From assembly GCF_963662255.1 (NCBI RefSeq), contig NC_085046.1, forward strand, positions 142,119,762 through 142,183,761: a stretch of DNA of 64,000 nucleotides, written 5' to 3'. The notes under the pieces were generated by a model. It ran no database searches and was not told the origin of the DNA. It saw only the letters and a program-made list of their open reading frames with translations. Source of the DNA: Cinclus cinclus. Lineage: Eukaryota > Chordata > Aves > Passeriformes > Cinclidae. Below, piece by piece: positions 1-14,200 of this stretch. The position numbers and the translations under genes were made by a program. Within the stretch, counting starts at the first letter, position 1, and every line of letters starts with the position of its first letter.

Positions 1-3000
1 TGTCCTAAATCATAGGAACAAAGAAAAGCTTGTAAGTAAACTTCTGCACTATCTCTATCAGTCAGCCTTTCCTTATTTCCATTACATGCAGCCTTGCTTA
101 TGTCTCCGACACTTAGGGAATATTCAAATTTTGCTCTTCTTTTCTTTTTCTTCAGACCAGCTGTCTTTGGTTCTGATCCAGACCCCACTCAGTTTGAGGG
201 AAGTCTTCCTAATGCTGTTGGCTGGCTTTGGATCTTCTCCATCGCTTGCACTGCTCTTTAGTAAATCAGAGGCACACGTTTGACTTCTTAGAAAGCTGGT
301 CTCAGGAAGGTAGAAATCAAATAACTGAGGTGTAGCACCTCAGATACATTGAGGTGTAGCACCTCAATGTTCTGCTTGAAACAGATCTGAGGGTTGCTCA
401 GTGGGTTGCTCACCCCGAAGAAAGAGATAACATAGGAAGGATTTTCTCCTGACTATAGTATGGTTTCTAATATTTTCCTTGAAATACAATCCAATAGAAA
501 ATATAAAAGAGAAAGAAATCTTTGTGCAGCTTGCTTCCTCTGCCCCACAGACAAATTCCACAGGATCAACTTCTTACACCCCTAACTGAAACACTGATAT
601 TATAAAAGACCTGAAAACACAGTCAGATCTCACCATTTCATATATGCCAACAGGGTGAAATGGACCAAAAGTCTAAATCAGTACTGTCAAATATCTGTAG
701 GAACTAAGGAAATGGGCTGCAAACCCTACCCCAGAATCAGCAACAAATGTGGATTTTTGTTTTGGAATTTTGTTTTTTGTTTGTTTTGGTTTTATTTTGG
801 TATTATTATTATTATTACCTTTATCACTGAGGAGGAGTCTTTTATGGAAATAGAAATATTGCTTATTTCTGGCCTACTGGTGTGAAGTCAATATTAAAAG
901 AGTGTCTGATTTTCAGAAGTCCCAAAGTTATGGAAGAGCACAAGGGCAAAGGGCTCTTGTTGGCGGCTTCATGGAGAACAGGAAAAGCACAGAGAAAGCC
1001 CCCAAGGAGCAATCTCCGTGGTGTCTCCTCCGTGTCAGAGTTTGTGCAGGGGTCAGAGTGCCACTATACCCCAACTTTGGAGTAAAACATCATTGAAGAG
1101 GACAGCATGGGAGAGCTCCTGGCCAAGCACATCTGGAAAAGGGTCAGCTACCACCAGTCCCTCCAGGCAGATGGGATCAGCTGCTGAGGGAGCACCTGAG
1201 CTGGAAATGGGGATCCCTAGAACTCCTGCTGTTCTCCATCTGAGCTGCACTTCTTGGTGCCAGGTGGGCCATGTGCACAGAGTGGTTCTGGTCCTTGGAT
1301 CAGATGGGGTTTTCCAAGACCACCTGGGAGCCTTCACTGGAAGAGGGCAAGCTGAGAAAGCTGCGAACAGTTTCTGCTTGGGTTGAAAAAACAATTCAAA
1401 GAGGGCAACTGTATGGGGTGGGTGGCAGGTTTGAGGAGTAGAAAGTAGTGTGATAGAGAGTGTGGCTTGGCGTTCCCCTCCTTTCTCTAAAGAAAGGGTT
1501 TCATGTCTTTAATTTGGTACTTTATAAAATTTATCTTGCCTGTGTCAGAGGCAATCTCAGCTGTTCTCCTGGGCTGGGACTAGTGCTGATTTTACTGCTG
1601 CTTTTCAACAGAGACCTTTGGAGGCTAAACCTGACCCTTTGAGGCTTGGCAGAGATGTTACAGGTGAATTGTGTCTTGGTTTTGAAGACCTTGCTGGAGC
1701 CTACTGAAATGCTTACATATAACAACAACAACAAGGGCTTCTTTTCATCTCCTTGTGCTGAGTTGGGTGTTACCTTTTGGAAATGACATCTGTGTCTGCC
1801 TGGGAGATCACTGAATTTAACACCGGAATGATTGGGAACTGGTAACAAAGTTGTGGGTACTCCAGTCCTTTTCCACAGAAAACCTGAAATCTAATAAAAA
1901 TGTTTATTTATTGTTTTATCTTGGCGTACTTTCAGGTCTTATTATATTGCATCTACAGAGATTTAATTGGGAAGAATATTGAATGTGGTCAGCTTTGTGC
2001 ACACTAAGGATGTGATGAAAACAATGGACACTGTAAGAACCCTTAAATAGTTCTGTCAGTCTCCTGAAAAAGAGGAAACTTGGTGTTTCCTAACCAGTAT
2101 TTTCCTATCATGAAATAGGATTGGGGGATTTTAGAGGATTATAAATTGACAGTGAGTCAGTGGGGCAACATTGTGCTAAAGGAATCTGGTCTACTGTACT
2201 GCAGATAGTGTGGGGTGTACTTCAAATACTAAATAAAAACTTCCCAGACATTCAATTTTCCACTTTCTTCAGCAGTGACTGGGCCATGGGATGCAGTTTA
2301 GGGCTTCATGTTATAGAATTGGACAAGTGACAGTCTAGAGCTGAGACCACAGCAGCTGTGGAAAATGAGAATCAGTATTTTTGCAGAGGAGGGTGGTTCC
2401 CTGACGGGAAGAGAAGTGAACAAGGGCACCTCATGACAATCACACACATAAACACTCAGACTCTGCAGCAAGACACCTGATCATCAGAGGTGCTCTGTCT
2501 CCAGTACCCTGCTCTGTATGGGATTAGAACTGCAAAGAAAAAGCAAATAGAACAGCATGAGACCATCTCAGTGCAAAAATTAAGACCCAACTGCTTTGTT
2601 CTGGTTCTTGCTTTTGCATCTGTTCCATTTTGCAAGAAGGCTGATACCAATTCCTATATAGCCAAATACAGTCAGCAAAGCATCCTGTGCGGTTTAAGCC
2701 CAAATTCTTGAGGAAGAATTAATCTGAAGGGTGCATTTTTATTGTCTTGACTGGCAAACAGCTGATCTGACAAGAAGCCTGTGGCAGTGCTGAAAGTTCA
2801 CAAAAGTATTGCAGAAGCATCTTAATTCATGGCTTATATCTCGGTTTGTGCCTCCACATTACTGGTTGCTCTACACTAAATCTTTCAGCATTTGAGCTCA
2901 GCTGCTTCTGCTCTTTCCAACAATAAAGATGAGGGTCACTTCTCATTAGTCAGTAAAAGCTGAATTTAAAAATAACATGCTGACGTTGCTGCACGGAAGT

Positions 3001-6000
3001 GTTTAAGTTGGTTTAAATATAAGAGAAAAATAAATCTGGCAAGAGCAAGCTACAAAGGGAATTGCAGATTCACTTTCCAGTCTGAAAGATTTTTAGGGCA
3101 GAGACTGTCAATTATTTTGTTTGTAAAACAGTATCAACATAAATGGGGCCTCTAGCTGCTTCCACAATGTAAATTATTGATGCTGTAAGGATCCACAAGA
3201 CACGTGCATAGCTTTAAGCATAGGGGTAATAAAACTGACATCTAAAGGAACCCTTTAGCTCAAAGTTAAATATGTGCTTATGTTCTTTAGGCTTCTGGTG
3301 TCTGCTTTAGGGCTTATGTACCTGATGGGATCTTGAAGTAGCAAAGCTGGCCATGCTGTGATAGAGAATGCAGGTCTGAACAGACACACCTGGGAGTTCC
3401 AGATAATTCTTACAACCTCTCAGAGAAACTCAGCCCTGTTGACTTTGCAGGAAGCCACTTGAAATAGATAGTCCTTATCCAAAGTGACAGCAGGTACACG
3501 ATCCTAATAAAAGAAACATGGACCCATTGCACATCATCCTGTCATTGCATTACCTTGCCTGACAAAGGAAGGTGGCACACCGTGATCTGAAAGAGATCTG
3601 AGGTGACACGGTGCCTGACAAGACATCCTGGCTGATGGAAAGGGAGCTGGGATGTGGGCAGGGTGGGAAGGAGGTGAGGCTGGAGCCACCTGGAGCTGTG
3701 GCTCAGCACTTGCTGGTTCCTTAGTGTTGGGTGGTCTGTGCCTGTGCTCCCAGTGACAGATGTGAGCTTGTGAGGTGCCAAAACGAGCCTTGACTAAGCA
3801 GAAATAACACAAAGGAAAAACTGAAGATAAAAAAATGTTAATAATCCTCAGGCTCTGGAGCCTTTTTGGCTTGCTATTTTTCACCCCAGCCTTCAAACAG
3901 CCTGTTCTACAGCAGATTGCAAGCCTTTGCAGATTTGCTAGCCTTTGCCTTTTGGAAAAATCCTTGCTTGCTTTTTGGCTCAGTTTACATTCCTTTTCAG
4001 CCAACTCCCCCTGTCTTGGAGGTGGAAGTTTGCAATGTATTATGCATGGTGTTATTTAAACCTCTATGTTGATTGTGGTTTCTACAGGGGCCCTTTCTTG
4101 ATGTTCTTTTTTAATGTATCACCTGCGTTTGGAGCAAGACACTTCTGGATTGGCTGTCCTTGCTGTGAAATGGCAGAGGGAGCAACATGAGAGGAGCCCT
4201 AAGTCCTGCAGATACAATACCACGGTGATCAACAAAACCTACCTGACCGCACCCATCTGTCCTGCTTGGGTCCTCTGTGCTCTCTGCATCCTTCAGTCTC
4301 TCTCCCTGGTCTCCTTCTACACACTTGCCCCTTCCTGGGGGATAAGTTGCAGGCAGCCTGTTGGAGGCAGTGCTTGTGCTTCCAAACAGAGGAATTCCCA
4401 TCACAAGGGCAAGTATGCATCAAAGGCATCCAGCTGCTAGGAAGGAGCTATGGATTTTCTCTTTTGTTTATTTTCCTGGGCAAAAGGGAAAGAAGCTGTG
4501 TAATGCCTCCTGTTCATCTCTTTATCTTCCCACTTGAAGTACAGAGCCGAGGGCAACTTTCCATTCCTTAAAGTTATCACCATGTGGTCCTTTCTTTCAG
4601 GAACAAGGTGACACAAAACCTTTGGGAGATGCACAGCAGGAGTCCATGAGAGGTCTGCCCCCAGTGAGCACAGAGGTGTGGGCTCTGATCTCTGCAAGCA
4701 ATACTCTACTCACCCTAGTACCTCTAGTTCCACTTCAGCCTCCAAAAAATGAGATTGTGGTTCAGTGAGAGGAAGCATGGCCCAGCTTTTCCAAGTGCTC
4801 AGGAGAAGGTTTGGCTCTGCAGAAGGGAGGTCTGTCCAAGGGCATCCAGTGCAAGGTGTTAGCCCCTGCTTCTTGGGCTTGGAAGGAGACCCTTGGCTGA
4901 GCCTGGTGGAGTCCATCTGAACTCTGCTGGTTCAGATGACCCTTCTGAATATGGATGACCACCCATAGTTCTCAGTTCACTCACAACAAAATGAGCCCTG
5001 TCACCTGAAGAGATTTCCTTTCTCCCAGCTTCTGGCTGCATCCTCAAAACCTTTACCTTCAGGAACAGTCTTTTTCAGAGGAGAGGTGTACATGTCCTCC
5101 ATAGAGTCATTGTTGGAGCTGTGCTCCCAAGGCACTATGTTATGGGCAGAGCAGAACTGATATTTCAAATTGGAAGAAGAAAAATGACTAAGGGAGTTAC
5201 ACAGGTCAGGAAGCCTTAGATGAGTGAATGACATTTTTGCCCTCTGCTGAATTGTGTCTCTTAAGTATGGTGCCTTTTTCTGAACCTGAAAATAATACTC
5301 AAGAAAAGCATCAAGTACACAATTTGGTTGTAGTCAATGAAACCTACCTTGGGCAGAGACCTAACATGAGGAGATGCCCTTCAAACAAGGAAGATTTGGA
5401 AACTGCGTGTTCCTCAAAAAGCTGTTGAAGACCTCAGAGACATTCTTGCAAAAGGCAGTGCTGCTACATCTTCACAGCTTCCCTATCACCAAGCTCCATG
5501 TGCTGCAGTTGCACTGCTTGTTTGCAGTGGAAATTGTCTCCCAAACAGAAAACTCCATGCTCTGGTCTGCCAAGCAGCCATGGCCTCTGCTGTAAGGCCA
5601 TCACCCACTGATTGCCTGGGTACTGTGTGAAAATTGACAGATTTCAGCTCCTGAAATCACATTTTGTTCATTAATCTTTGCACTGGGCTGACTCCCAAGC
5701 TTACATGACATGATTAATTTAAGGTGGAAAACCAAAGACATTTGAGTTTCAGAAGGTAGGATTTTTCTGCCTTTTGGGGTAAAAATTTCTTGCTTTTCTA
5801 GGACAAATTTGGGGTTCAATCCTCCCTTTGTGATGCTTCTGTGGCCCAAGTAAGGGTTAACATCTCGAAGCCACCCGCTCTACTGCCCACCCTGCAACAG
5901 GCTTAGCTTGCCCTTCCATTGTTTGGACTAAACCTTCCCAGATTTACTTACTTCCTTTTGATGTCTGGCAATGTTTGTTTATTAGCGCCAGTGGCCTGTG

Positions 6001-9000
6001 TTAACTCTGAGTAAGTCTTTGACTAAATCCCATTCTCTGCCTTTCCTCCCTTCAGGGGCTTGTGAGCTGATAAACTTCAGTGCTGGCTTTCAAACCCAGT
6101 GAGGTTAAACATGAACTTCTTTTACACCTGCCTGCTTTCCCAGCTAATGGACTGTGGTGGCTGCTGAGAGAGGAGTCCTTTTATGGCAAAGAGAAGGCTG
6201 CAAAAGTTCATTTCACTTCTGGTTCATATGTTCAAGAAGGGAGTTTTAACTCTTGGAGAGGAAAGGATTATTTTAGTGGATTCCCTGCTGTCCTGGGGTC
6301 ATCTGCTTAACAGTAGCAGAGAAATAATAACAGGACAGGTATTAGCCCATAAGTAATGTAGTGTTATATATAGTCCACCAAGCATTATTTTATTATTCCC
6401 CTTTTTTTCATGGTGCTTGAGTACTATTTTGGGACTCGGGGTTTAGACAGCTTCAATCTAAAGCATGAATCAAGAGAAAGAAGATGAGAGCTGTTTGGGA
6501 AATGATAAGTACTTCCTATGGAAACTTTTTGCAACAGTTCTGTTTTTCATTTTCCTTTGATCATGGGAAAGTTCCATTAAAAGAATAAAGCCTACCAATA
6601 AAAAAAAAAGCAGCAAAATCAAACCCCAAATCTGCTTTTTTTTCCGTATTTTTAATATTTGAAATTCCTATTTTTGCTATAGGTCTATCTCAGGAGAGAA
6701 GGTATTGAAAAATTCCCTACAATTATTTGTGGCTTTTAATTTTAAGACAACCTCCTGACTAGATTTGCTCATGTTATTTAATTACAGACATAAGCCCTAC
6801 TCTCAAATTCTGTATTGGTTATGTGCTTTATGTATATGCTCTAAGTTTTATGCTTTATGATTACAAAATAAGGCTGCATGATAATAATTTTAAAGAAAAG
6901 AATCTTTGGATATTTATTACTCCATTATTTTGTCTCATAAAATTCTCTTAATCAGCAATGATTAATCTTTGAGTCATCAGTATCTAAGAGTCCTAAAATG
7001 CCTTGTGGGCGCTTAAATATTCTTTTTATAGGATTTACAAATTCACTGGTTTTTAAAATGGTGTTTCAAGGATCTACAGATGTTCCAGCCTGGAGAAGTA
7101 ACTCTGTGGTGCTAGACTGAACTTTTCTATGCTGTAAACAATGTTTTTTGCCAAAAAGAACTCACATTCAAACTGCAGGTGATTGACAGATGGCAAAGAG
7201 GAAGGATTGTAGAATATGGATTACAGAGTGAATCCATATTGCACTGAAAGGTTTAAAAAGCCTAGGGAAAATTTGTGGTCATCCAGAACTGAATTTACAT
7301 GACAGTCAGTGACATAGTAACAGCTGTCCTTTTTGTCTCCAATATTTTTTCTTCATATATCATCTTGAACTATAGCATGTGGTAGAGGGGCTTTTAACTC
7401 ATTTTGCCCATGGTTCTTTGGCAGTGCCTTTGATCTCATTCAGTGTGGTGATGGAAAGACCTCTGCTGAAGGTTTCTGACATTGTTCAAGAAATTGTCAC
7501 CCATTTCCTCTCTAGTCCTATCAGAACAGTGAAGGATGAAGACACGTGCCTTTCTGCCTCTCCTATTCATACCCTAGATTCCATCCCAGCCTTGTCCATC
7601 CCAGCCCCGCATGAGAGCAGAGCATGTACTGCATGGCTCTGCCAGTGCAGGCCAGCAGCAGGGACCACAGGGATGCTTATGTGCCTGACTTCCACCTGTC
7701 TCCACGAGCATCAGGGACCTGGTCACCAAGGCTGCAAAACAGACTTCTCAGAGGCACTTGAAGGAGAGCAGACTGTTATTCAACTGCAAAGATCAAATCT
7801 TGATCCTGTCTGCCTGTAAGAGCTATTAGTGTCTATGTAGATACCTTTTGGTTTCAAGAGGTCTCTGGTTTACACAAGCAGGACTTTCTCCAGTCCTTTC
7901 TGCAACCAGCTTAATGCTGAGATGTGCACAGCAATACCCTGCAGAAGCATGAAAACAGCTCACCATGAGTCAGGGAGCACTATTTTCCAAAAGGTCAATA
8001 TTTCTGAGATTGTTACGATAACCAGTGACAAAAAACCCCCCTGTTTACATGGAAAACAGTACTGATGTAGTTCATGTAGTTGCAAATCCCAAGTACATTT
8101 TGGCACAAATCTGTATATAGACACAATTCTTTGTCAAGGAATGCCCTAGTGCCACAGTAGTGTTCAGAACAGGAACAGCTTTGCCTTGTCTTTAACTAGG
8201 ATTGTGAGTCACAGAAAGGTTTTGTTTCTCCTTTTTGTATGAAAAAATCCAGCCTCTTCTGTGTTCCAAATATCTTCCTTTAAACATTTATTTGCCTGTT
8301 GCAGTGCTGGACTGCTTGTGCCCTTTGCCTGAGCAGTCAGGCAGTTCTCTTTGAAGATGTTTACTAATTAAATAAGAACAAAGATGGAATGAATGTTAAG
8401 GACTTTCAAACATTTGTTGTATGCTGCAGTTCCATGACTGTACTTTGCAAGCTGTAAAATCCATACATTTTGGAATGTGCCACATTCCTTTAATGGATTC
8501 TCTTTGTTAAAAAAGTTAAGGGGAAACAAAAGGAATTCTGGCTTGTTTCATGGCCTGTTTTTCACATCTGAAACTTTTACAGTAGGAAAGGTGCAGAGTG
8601 TGTTGGTTCTGGGAGAGCACTGAGACCCAGCATGGCAGATTTCAGCTCCAGCTGTGACTTTAGGAAACTTGCTGGCTCTGCTTCTTTTCCTTATCCACCA
8701 AACATAGGCTGGTACCTAAAGGCACAAGTGCCAACCAAACTGCAGCTACAAGCACTGCCAGATTCAGGAGTATCCAAATTCTGAATAACCCTTATTTTTA
8801 GGATCTGGGGTAAAGTTGCTTTCTCACTCATTTAGGTGTGACACACTCGTGCTGATCTCAGTAGCTGGACATCTTTTTAATTAAAGAACAATGATAAAAA
8901 AGCCACATAAAATGGGTTGCATCAAAGCATCATCATACTACAAATGCTAATTATTATAATTATATAAGATTGCTCACGTTTGTTTTCTAGGTGGGAAGGC

Positions 9001-10242
9001 ACAGCAGCTGACAGGGTTTCAACGTGTGGCTATTTCAGCAAAATTTTAAGGAGTTGGATGTCTTGCCTAGGAGCTGTCCCTTCCAAACTGCATAGGTATG
9101 GCCAGTCCCTCACCTAATGCAAACATCTCACTCAGTGCATGAGAATTGACATGAGTATCTTTCTTTTAATGAGTTCCAGCCACTTTCTTTTGTCTTCCTG
9201 TTTTAGAGACCTCTCCCAGGCTGACAAACTCTATGTCCTCTGGGGAGGTTATGGAAGTGTTGTAGGTACATACAATGTCCTAGTGGGCTGCTTGTTCATG
9301 AGTGGTCCCATCATCCCTTCCTAGCTCAGGATTTGGTCCCTTCAGAGGAATAACAGCCCAGCATGACTGGTCCTGCTGTTAGTGCAGGAGCTGGGGCGTG
9401 GTGTGCAATAGCAACAGCCTTCTTTTCCTCACCAAGACCTTTCCTGGGACAGCAAATCTGGAGCCATAGAAGATAGTCCAGATAACTTACAAGGGGAAAC
9501 TTTGTCAGAAAAGGGGGAAGACACAGAGCTGCAGGAGCACTGCTCTGGTGTAACAGCCAAGGTGGAGAGAAGGAGCCATGGTGAGCTGGAAAAGGTCAGG
9601 AGACAGAGGAAAGCAAAAGCCCTCTCAGGGCACAGGAGGAACCACTGCTTGGTTGGGCTGTTCTTTCAAAGTCTGCAATCAACATTTGTTTCACACTGAC
9701 TAAACTATGTTAAAATATACTTTTCCTGAGATAATGAGCAGCCCCAACATGCACCTTGAAAAGTTGAGACTGGAGTCCTTGTCTCTATATAAACAACATT
9801 TGTGAGCAAACTAAAATGTCTTGTTAGGAACAAAGAAATGGAGCAAAGCAATTTTGAATCATTCATAATTAAAAATAATTAAAGGCTGTTAAAAATCCAG
9901 TCTAAAGATGTTGGGGGATTTAAAAAAAAAAAAAATAAAAGAAAACAGACCACAAAAACCAAAAACTCGAAGTGAAATGCCTCCAGAGTACAATGAAGAG
10001 TGTAATTTTTTAAACTAAAGCAATTCAATGGGTTAGATAGAGACTTGTGAAAAAAATGAGCTGCCAACCCCAATTTATATTTTTTCTGGTTAAAAAAAAC
10101 CAACAAACTCCACCACCACCTCAAAACCACATTTAGTTGAAATTTTTATTTATCTTTTCTTCTGGGGCTAGTGAATAGAGATTTGCAAGACAACTAAATT
10201 GGCATCAGTTGACTTATAAAGCTCTTGAGTAAATATTAGCAT
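1..10242. other. Unique noncoding sequence, no gene seen
   Basis: I see no exon, RNA gene or interspersed repeat that I can name in this stretch. Open frames are short and overlap on both strands; the longest are 3534-4004 on minus and 7379-7819 on plus, and both lack domain-like composition. Local features are a palindrome pair at 325-370, a short ATT run near 800-818, an A run near 6600-6610, an AT-rich homeodomain-site-like patch near 8937-8970 and another near 9860-9890, and an A14 tract at 9922-9935. The base composition is ordinary for an avian intergenic region or large intron. Confidence 0.6.
325..370. repeat. Tandem pair of near-perfect palindromes
   Basis: Two inverted repeats share the core TGAGGTG-TAG-CACCTCA and lie two bases apart. 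The first (325-343) has 8-bp arms, CTGAGGTG and CACCTCAG, around a TAG centre. The second (346-370) has 11-bp arms, ACATTGAGGTG and CACCTCAATGT, around the same centre. The flanking arm bases differ between the copies, but each copy still pairs perfectly with itself. Either unit could fold as a hairpin, or the core could be a symmetric binding site; CACCTC/GAGGTG resembles an E-box-like half-site. Function is unknown. Confidence 0.75.
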
Positions 10243-10358
10243 GATCATAAGATGAATTGGGTTGGAGGGGACCTTAAGAGGTCTGTGGTCCAGACTCCCT
10301 CCAAGCAGGGGCAGTGCTGAGGTTGGGCTGCTCAGAGCTTTACCCCTGAGGTTTTGGA
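10243..10358 (-). mobile_element. CR1 LINE 3' tail fragment
   Basis: Read on the plus strand, this begins with a degraded octamer end (ATCATAAGATGAATT), followed by GGGTTGGAGGGGACCT and a stretch matching the complement of a CR1 3' end (AGGTCTGTGGTCCAGACTCC, then a TTGGGCTGCTCAGAGCTTTA block). The element is therefore on the minus strand and severely 5' truncated, as is usual for CR1. It carries no coding capacity. The family assignment comes from memory of avian CR1 consensus sequences; the subfamily is not resolved. Confidence 0.8.
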
Positions 10359-11114
10359 TACTGTATGAGAGCCCATGAGATGCTGAATGCAGTTATGTTC
10401 CCCTGTGTGTGCCAAGAGGGGACGATGGATTTGCCTCCCTTCTGCTCTCTGCCCAGGGGTTGGGGCCTGACATCCTACTGTGTGCAGAGGTCTACCTTCC
10501 TGGGGGAGGTTTATTTACTGGTTTATTTACTGTTTCTCTTCAACAACTTTTTCCTGGGGCAAAAGCAGCATCATACAGCTCATCCAAAGCCTCCCATTTC
10601 AGATCACCCAGAGCTCAGGGCACTGATTTCTTAGCTGAAACTCAGACAGTGGACACATCTGATGAGACAGAGAGAAAAACCTGGGCAAAGGGCACTAGTG
10701 ATGTCTGCTACCTTTCTGTTTCCTTCCCTGCACTGGAAATGAAGGCACATGCTCCTAACTTCCCATAGGCTTACTTGTCTCCAGGACTTGAAGCTGCATA
10801 GCAAAATTACTTCAAACTTTTTAGCAGCGGATTTTCACTATGAATAAAGTTGCATTTTCTTTTTGTGCCTAGTGAAGGGAAAGTTAGCACGTATTTCCAT
10901 TTTTTATTTTCCACACTACTGCTTTAATACAACTTCCTCTAAATAAAGGCAAACTATTGCTAAAAAGCCCAGATAGTTCCATGAGTAGGAAAGCCAAGGA
11001 AGTTTCATTTCCTACAGATTTCTACCTTGAGGTTGTATTTTTATGTGGTGTCTCTGGTGTCTAATGATAGATGAGTCACATACTATGATTTAGGTGGGAA
11101 GAGTCCCCTTTACA

Positions 11115-11207
11115 AAATCACAGAATCACAGAAAAGGTTGGAAGAGACCTTTAAGATCATCAAGTCCAACCCATGCCCTTAGACACCATGAGGTGTCTAA
11201 TCCAGCG
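11115..11207 (-). mobile_element. CR1 LINE 3' tail fragment
   Basis: Two AATCACAG units (the complement of the CR1 3' octamer repeat) are followed by GGTTGGAAGAGACCTTTAAG and ATCATCAAGTCCAACCCATG, the standard minus-strand reading of a CR1 3' end. Similarity fades after about 11207. The copy is under 100 bp and noncoding. It lies about 750 bp from the previous CR1 tail but differs from it in sequence, so it is a separate insertion. Confidence 0.88.
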
Positions 11208-14200
11208 TCATGGTCAGAAAAGGTCTGACTCTGGAAGTAGGTCAGATTTCCTTGGCTTTCATTCAGCAAGATTTGGAAATATCCAAGACTGGACAATGAC
11301 CACCCTCTCAGGGGTCTTGTTCTAAATTATTTCTTATAAAATCAGATGTGTTAATCTCAACACAGAGTTGAGGCTGTTTCATCTACCCTGGTGGACACTA
11401 CTTAATGCAGAAGTGCCAGTAGAGTATCAGCAGGTGTTTTGAGGGATGCCCTACTTTAGGTGACCTGATGGGGTAGAGGGAGGGAACTGAAGACACAAGT
11501 CATTGCCCTGCACATGGGAAATCTAAAAGGACTTGCTTCTCCAGTGTTGTATCTTATTTTTTTTTATTAGCCCAAATGAGACCTATACTGGTAAAAAACC
11601 TGGTTTACACCCAAATAATGTCAGTTTTCTCCAATGAACATATTTCTGGCATGGAAAAATGGGGTACAGGTTACATGGGCAAAACTCCTCTTTCACCTCT
11701 GTGGCTTAGTGGAATACTCTCCCTGGGTTAAGGCACAGCCATTTGGAAATCTGTGGGGGCTGGGTACTCACTGTCTGTCACACATCACAGTCTGGCACCC
11801 CCATAACTGATGCTTTCCCAAGTCTATATTGCAGACATGGTTTAAAGACAACTATTGTAAATATTTTTGCACTAGCATAGCTGTATTGATTCTTGAAGGG
11901 TCAATGATTCTGTTTTGCTTATATGATTACAGCTAAACTGGCAAACCTTCCTGAGAAGTCACCTCTGTTCGATGGCAATTCATTTTGAGCTTCTCAGAGG
12001 TTATCCTGAACATGGAAAACATCCGACAAATGGATTGTTCCTGCAGAAGCAATGAATGCAGATTGAATCGCCCTTGAGTACGGCTGAGTTTTCAGATGGC
12101 AACGGAGCACCATGCCTGTGTTATATTAGTTTTGCATATTTATAACCTAGTGAGTGTTACACATTTGACAGGGCAAGTCATTGCTCAGCTTCCAAGGGTT
12201 CTTTCTAAGGCAAACAGGCACTTTCAAAAAATCCACAGAATTTTATTTGTCTTTCTTAGAGGAAGCTGGAGGCTGAAGCTGGAAACATACATTTCAATGA
12301 GCTAAAGCCAGGGCCTTTCCTCTTTTAAACTACTGGATTTGCTTTAATTTTCTTCAAACCACTTGTTTTGTCTTTTTCCTGTGCTAGTTCTTTTATTGCC
12401 TACATGCAAACTTCTGTTCTTCATTCCTCAGGTCTTCATCCAATAGTTAATACTTGAAGAAGCACCTAAGATGGCAATGGATAATGAAGCCAGCCCTTCA
12501 AAGAAACCTTCAATAATAAAATGGTCTTGAATCAAGCTGTGGGATTTATTTCCCAAAGACTATGAAAAAATTAGCATGAACTCTTCACATTTGTCAATGT
12601 TCTGTACATATTTATTTCATTTTTTTCTTTCTTTCCTATGTTTGGAGTCTGATCACAAAGCATCTCTCTTTACCATGCAGACTTTTTCCTTTCTGTCTGG
12701 TCTCACAGGCTGTCTTCCGCTAAGCAACTGAGTCATCTGGCTCATCTCTACCTCAAACTTCCCTAGGTGCTGAGCACTGTTCTTTCACAAATTAAAGTCT
12801 GTTTTTTTATGACTGGGGACTTTTCTACTTTTTAGCCCTTCCTTCTTTTGGACAGTCTGTACTGGGTGCCTTTTCCTATTCATGTATTTGTTTTTCTTTC
12901 CTACACTTCAGGAAGAGGACTGTCATAAAGAAATTACTTCCCCTTTGCTTTCTGTAACCTCTGGACAGGAGACAATCTGTGCCGAAGGTCCTGACAGTCT
13001 GTGGGTTTTCCCCAAAATTCTGCATTTCAATTTTAGTGACATTTAACAAACCACCACAGTCAGAAGTCTCAAGCTGCCTGATGAAGCTGCTTTGTATGCA
13101 CCTACTTACCCACACAGAATCTCTGATTGTACAGAGTGCTCAGTGTCGAATTGAGCATCAGTGACCTGAATCCTGATGGTATCTAAATTTCAGTGGATTC
13201 AGTGGATTTCAGTAGATTCAGCCAAGCAGCAGTCACAGTTTTTCTCTGGTCATTCTTCCCAGCAAGGAGAAAGTGCTTTTGATGTGTTTGTATTTATTAA
13301 GGTTGCCTTGCTGAAGTTGTTGCATTCCAGCTTTATGGGTTTTCACTGTCATTTGTTAACTAAGGGCAAAAGCAGAGCTGAGTTTGAGATGGGGTAATCA
13401 CAATGGCTCAGACCAAAACCTGTCTGCCTGCCAGTAGGGCTGTTGCATCATCTGTGGTTGGATAAATGCCTTAACATCACCTCATATCACATATAAAGCT
13501 CACGCTGTAGAATGCTATGGTTCCTCCACTGAACACTCATGTTCTGTCACTTTCACACTCACTTACTGGAAAAAAAATTAAAAGTTATCGTTGCCTCTTC
13601 ATTGCTCAGAAAAGGAGCTTTTCTGAAGCAGAAATGAAATGTGCAGCCAGAGCCCACATGGTCCCATAGGAAGCAAGGTTCAGGTCAGTCACAGTTTTAA
13701 GTGCAGCACTGCCAAGCAGTTGAGAAGACCTATTGTGTTAGCACTATATCTCCCTGTTGTTAGCTTTCAGGAGATGACTAATGTTCCTTAATTAATCCCT
13801 GTGTGAAAAAATATACTTTGTCGGCAACACAGACAAGGCCAAAACTGTGAGCAAGTTATTGGGAGTTGCATCTTCATGACATGCTTTTCATCAGGGAAAT
13901 GTTGGCCACATAAGGAAGCCAGCACAAACTGTGCTCTTTGGTCAAAACTTATTTACTGAAAATGATGAAAACCTGACCCTAGTTTGAGAAAAAGCATCTT
14001 CATAAGTAGAAAAATGCCAGCAAATATTGCAATTAACCAGGAAGACATGATCACAGGCTCACAGAGAATGGCAATGAATAGCAGTAATGCCACAGCATAG
14101 CAAAGGCACAGTGAGTTTAGATGTACTGCTCTGTACAATCTGGACAAGATTTCTGTATGCAGTGTGAGTGCTGTAGTATTTTTTTTTTTTTAATCTTGGT

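Noticed and set aside
3534..4004. 156-codon minus-strand open frame, the longest in the window
   Set aside because: No recognisable domain, composition looks random (Pro/Ser/His-rich end), it overlaps other frames, and there is no splice or promoter context.
7379..7819. 146-codon plus-strand open frame
   Set aside because: No domain, and its Cys/His content is scattered without zinc-finger spacing. It is most likely chance.
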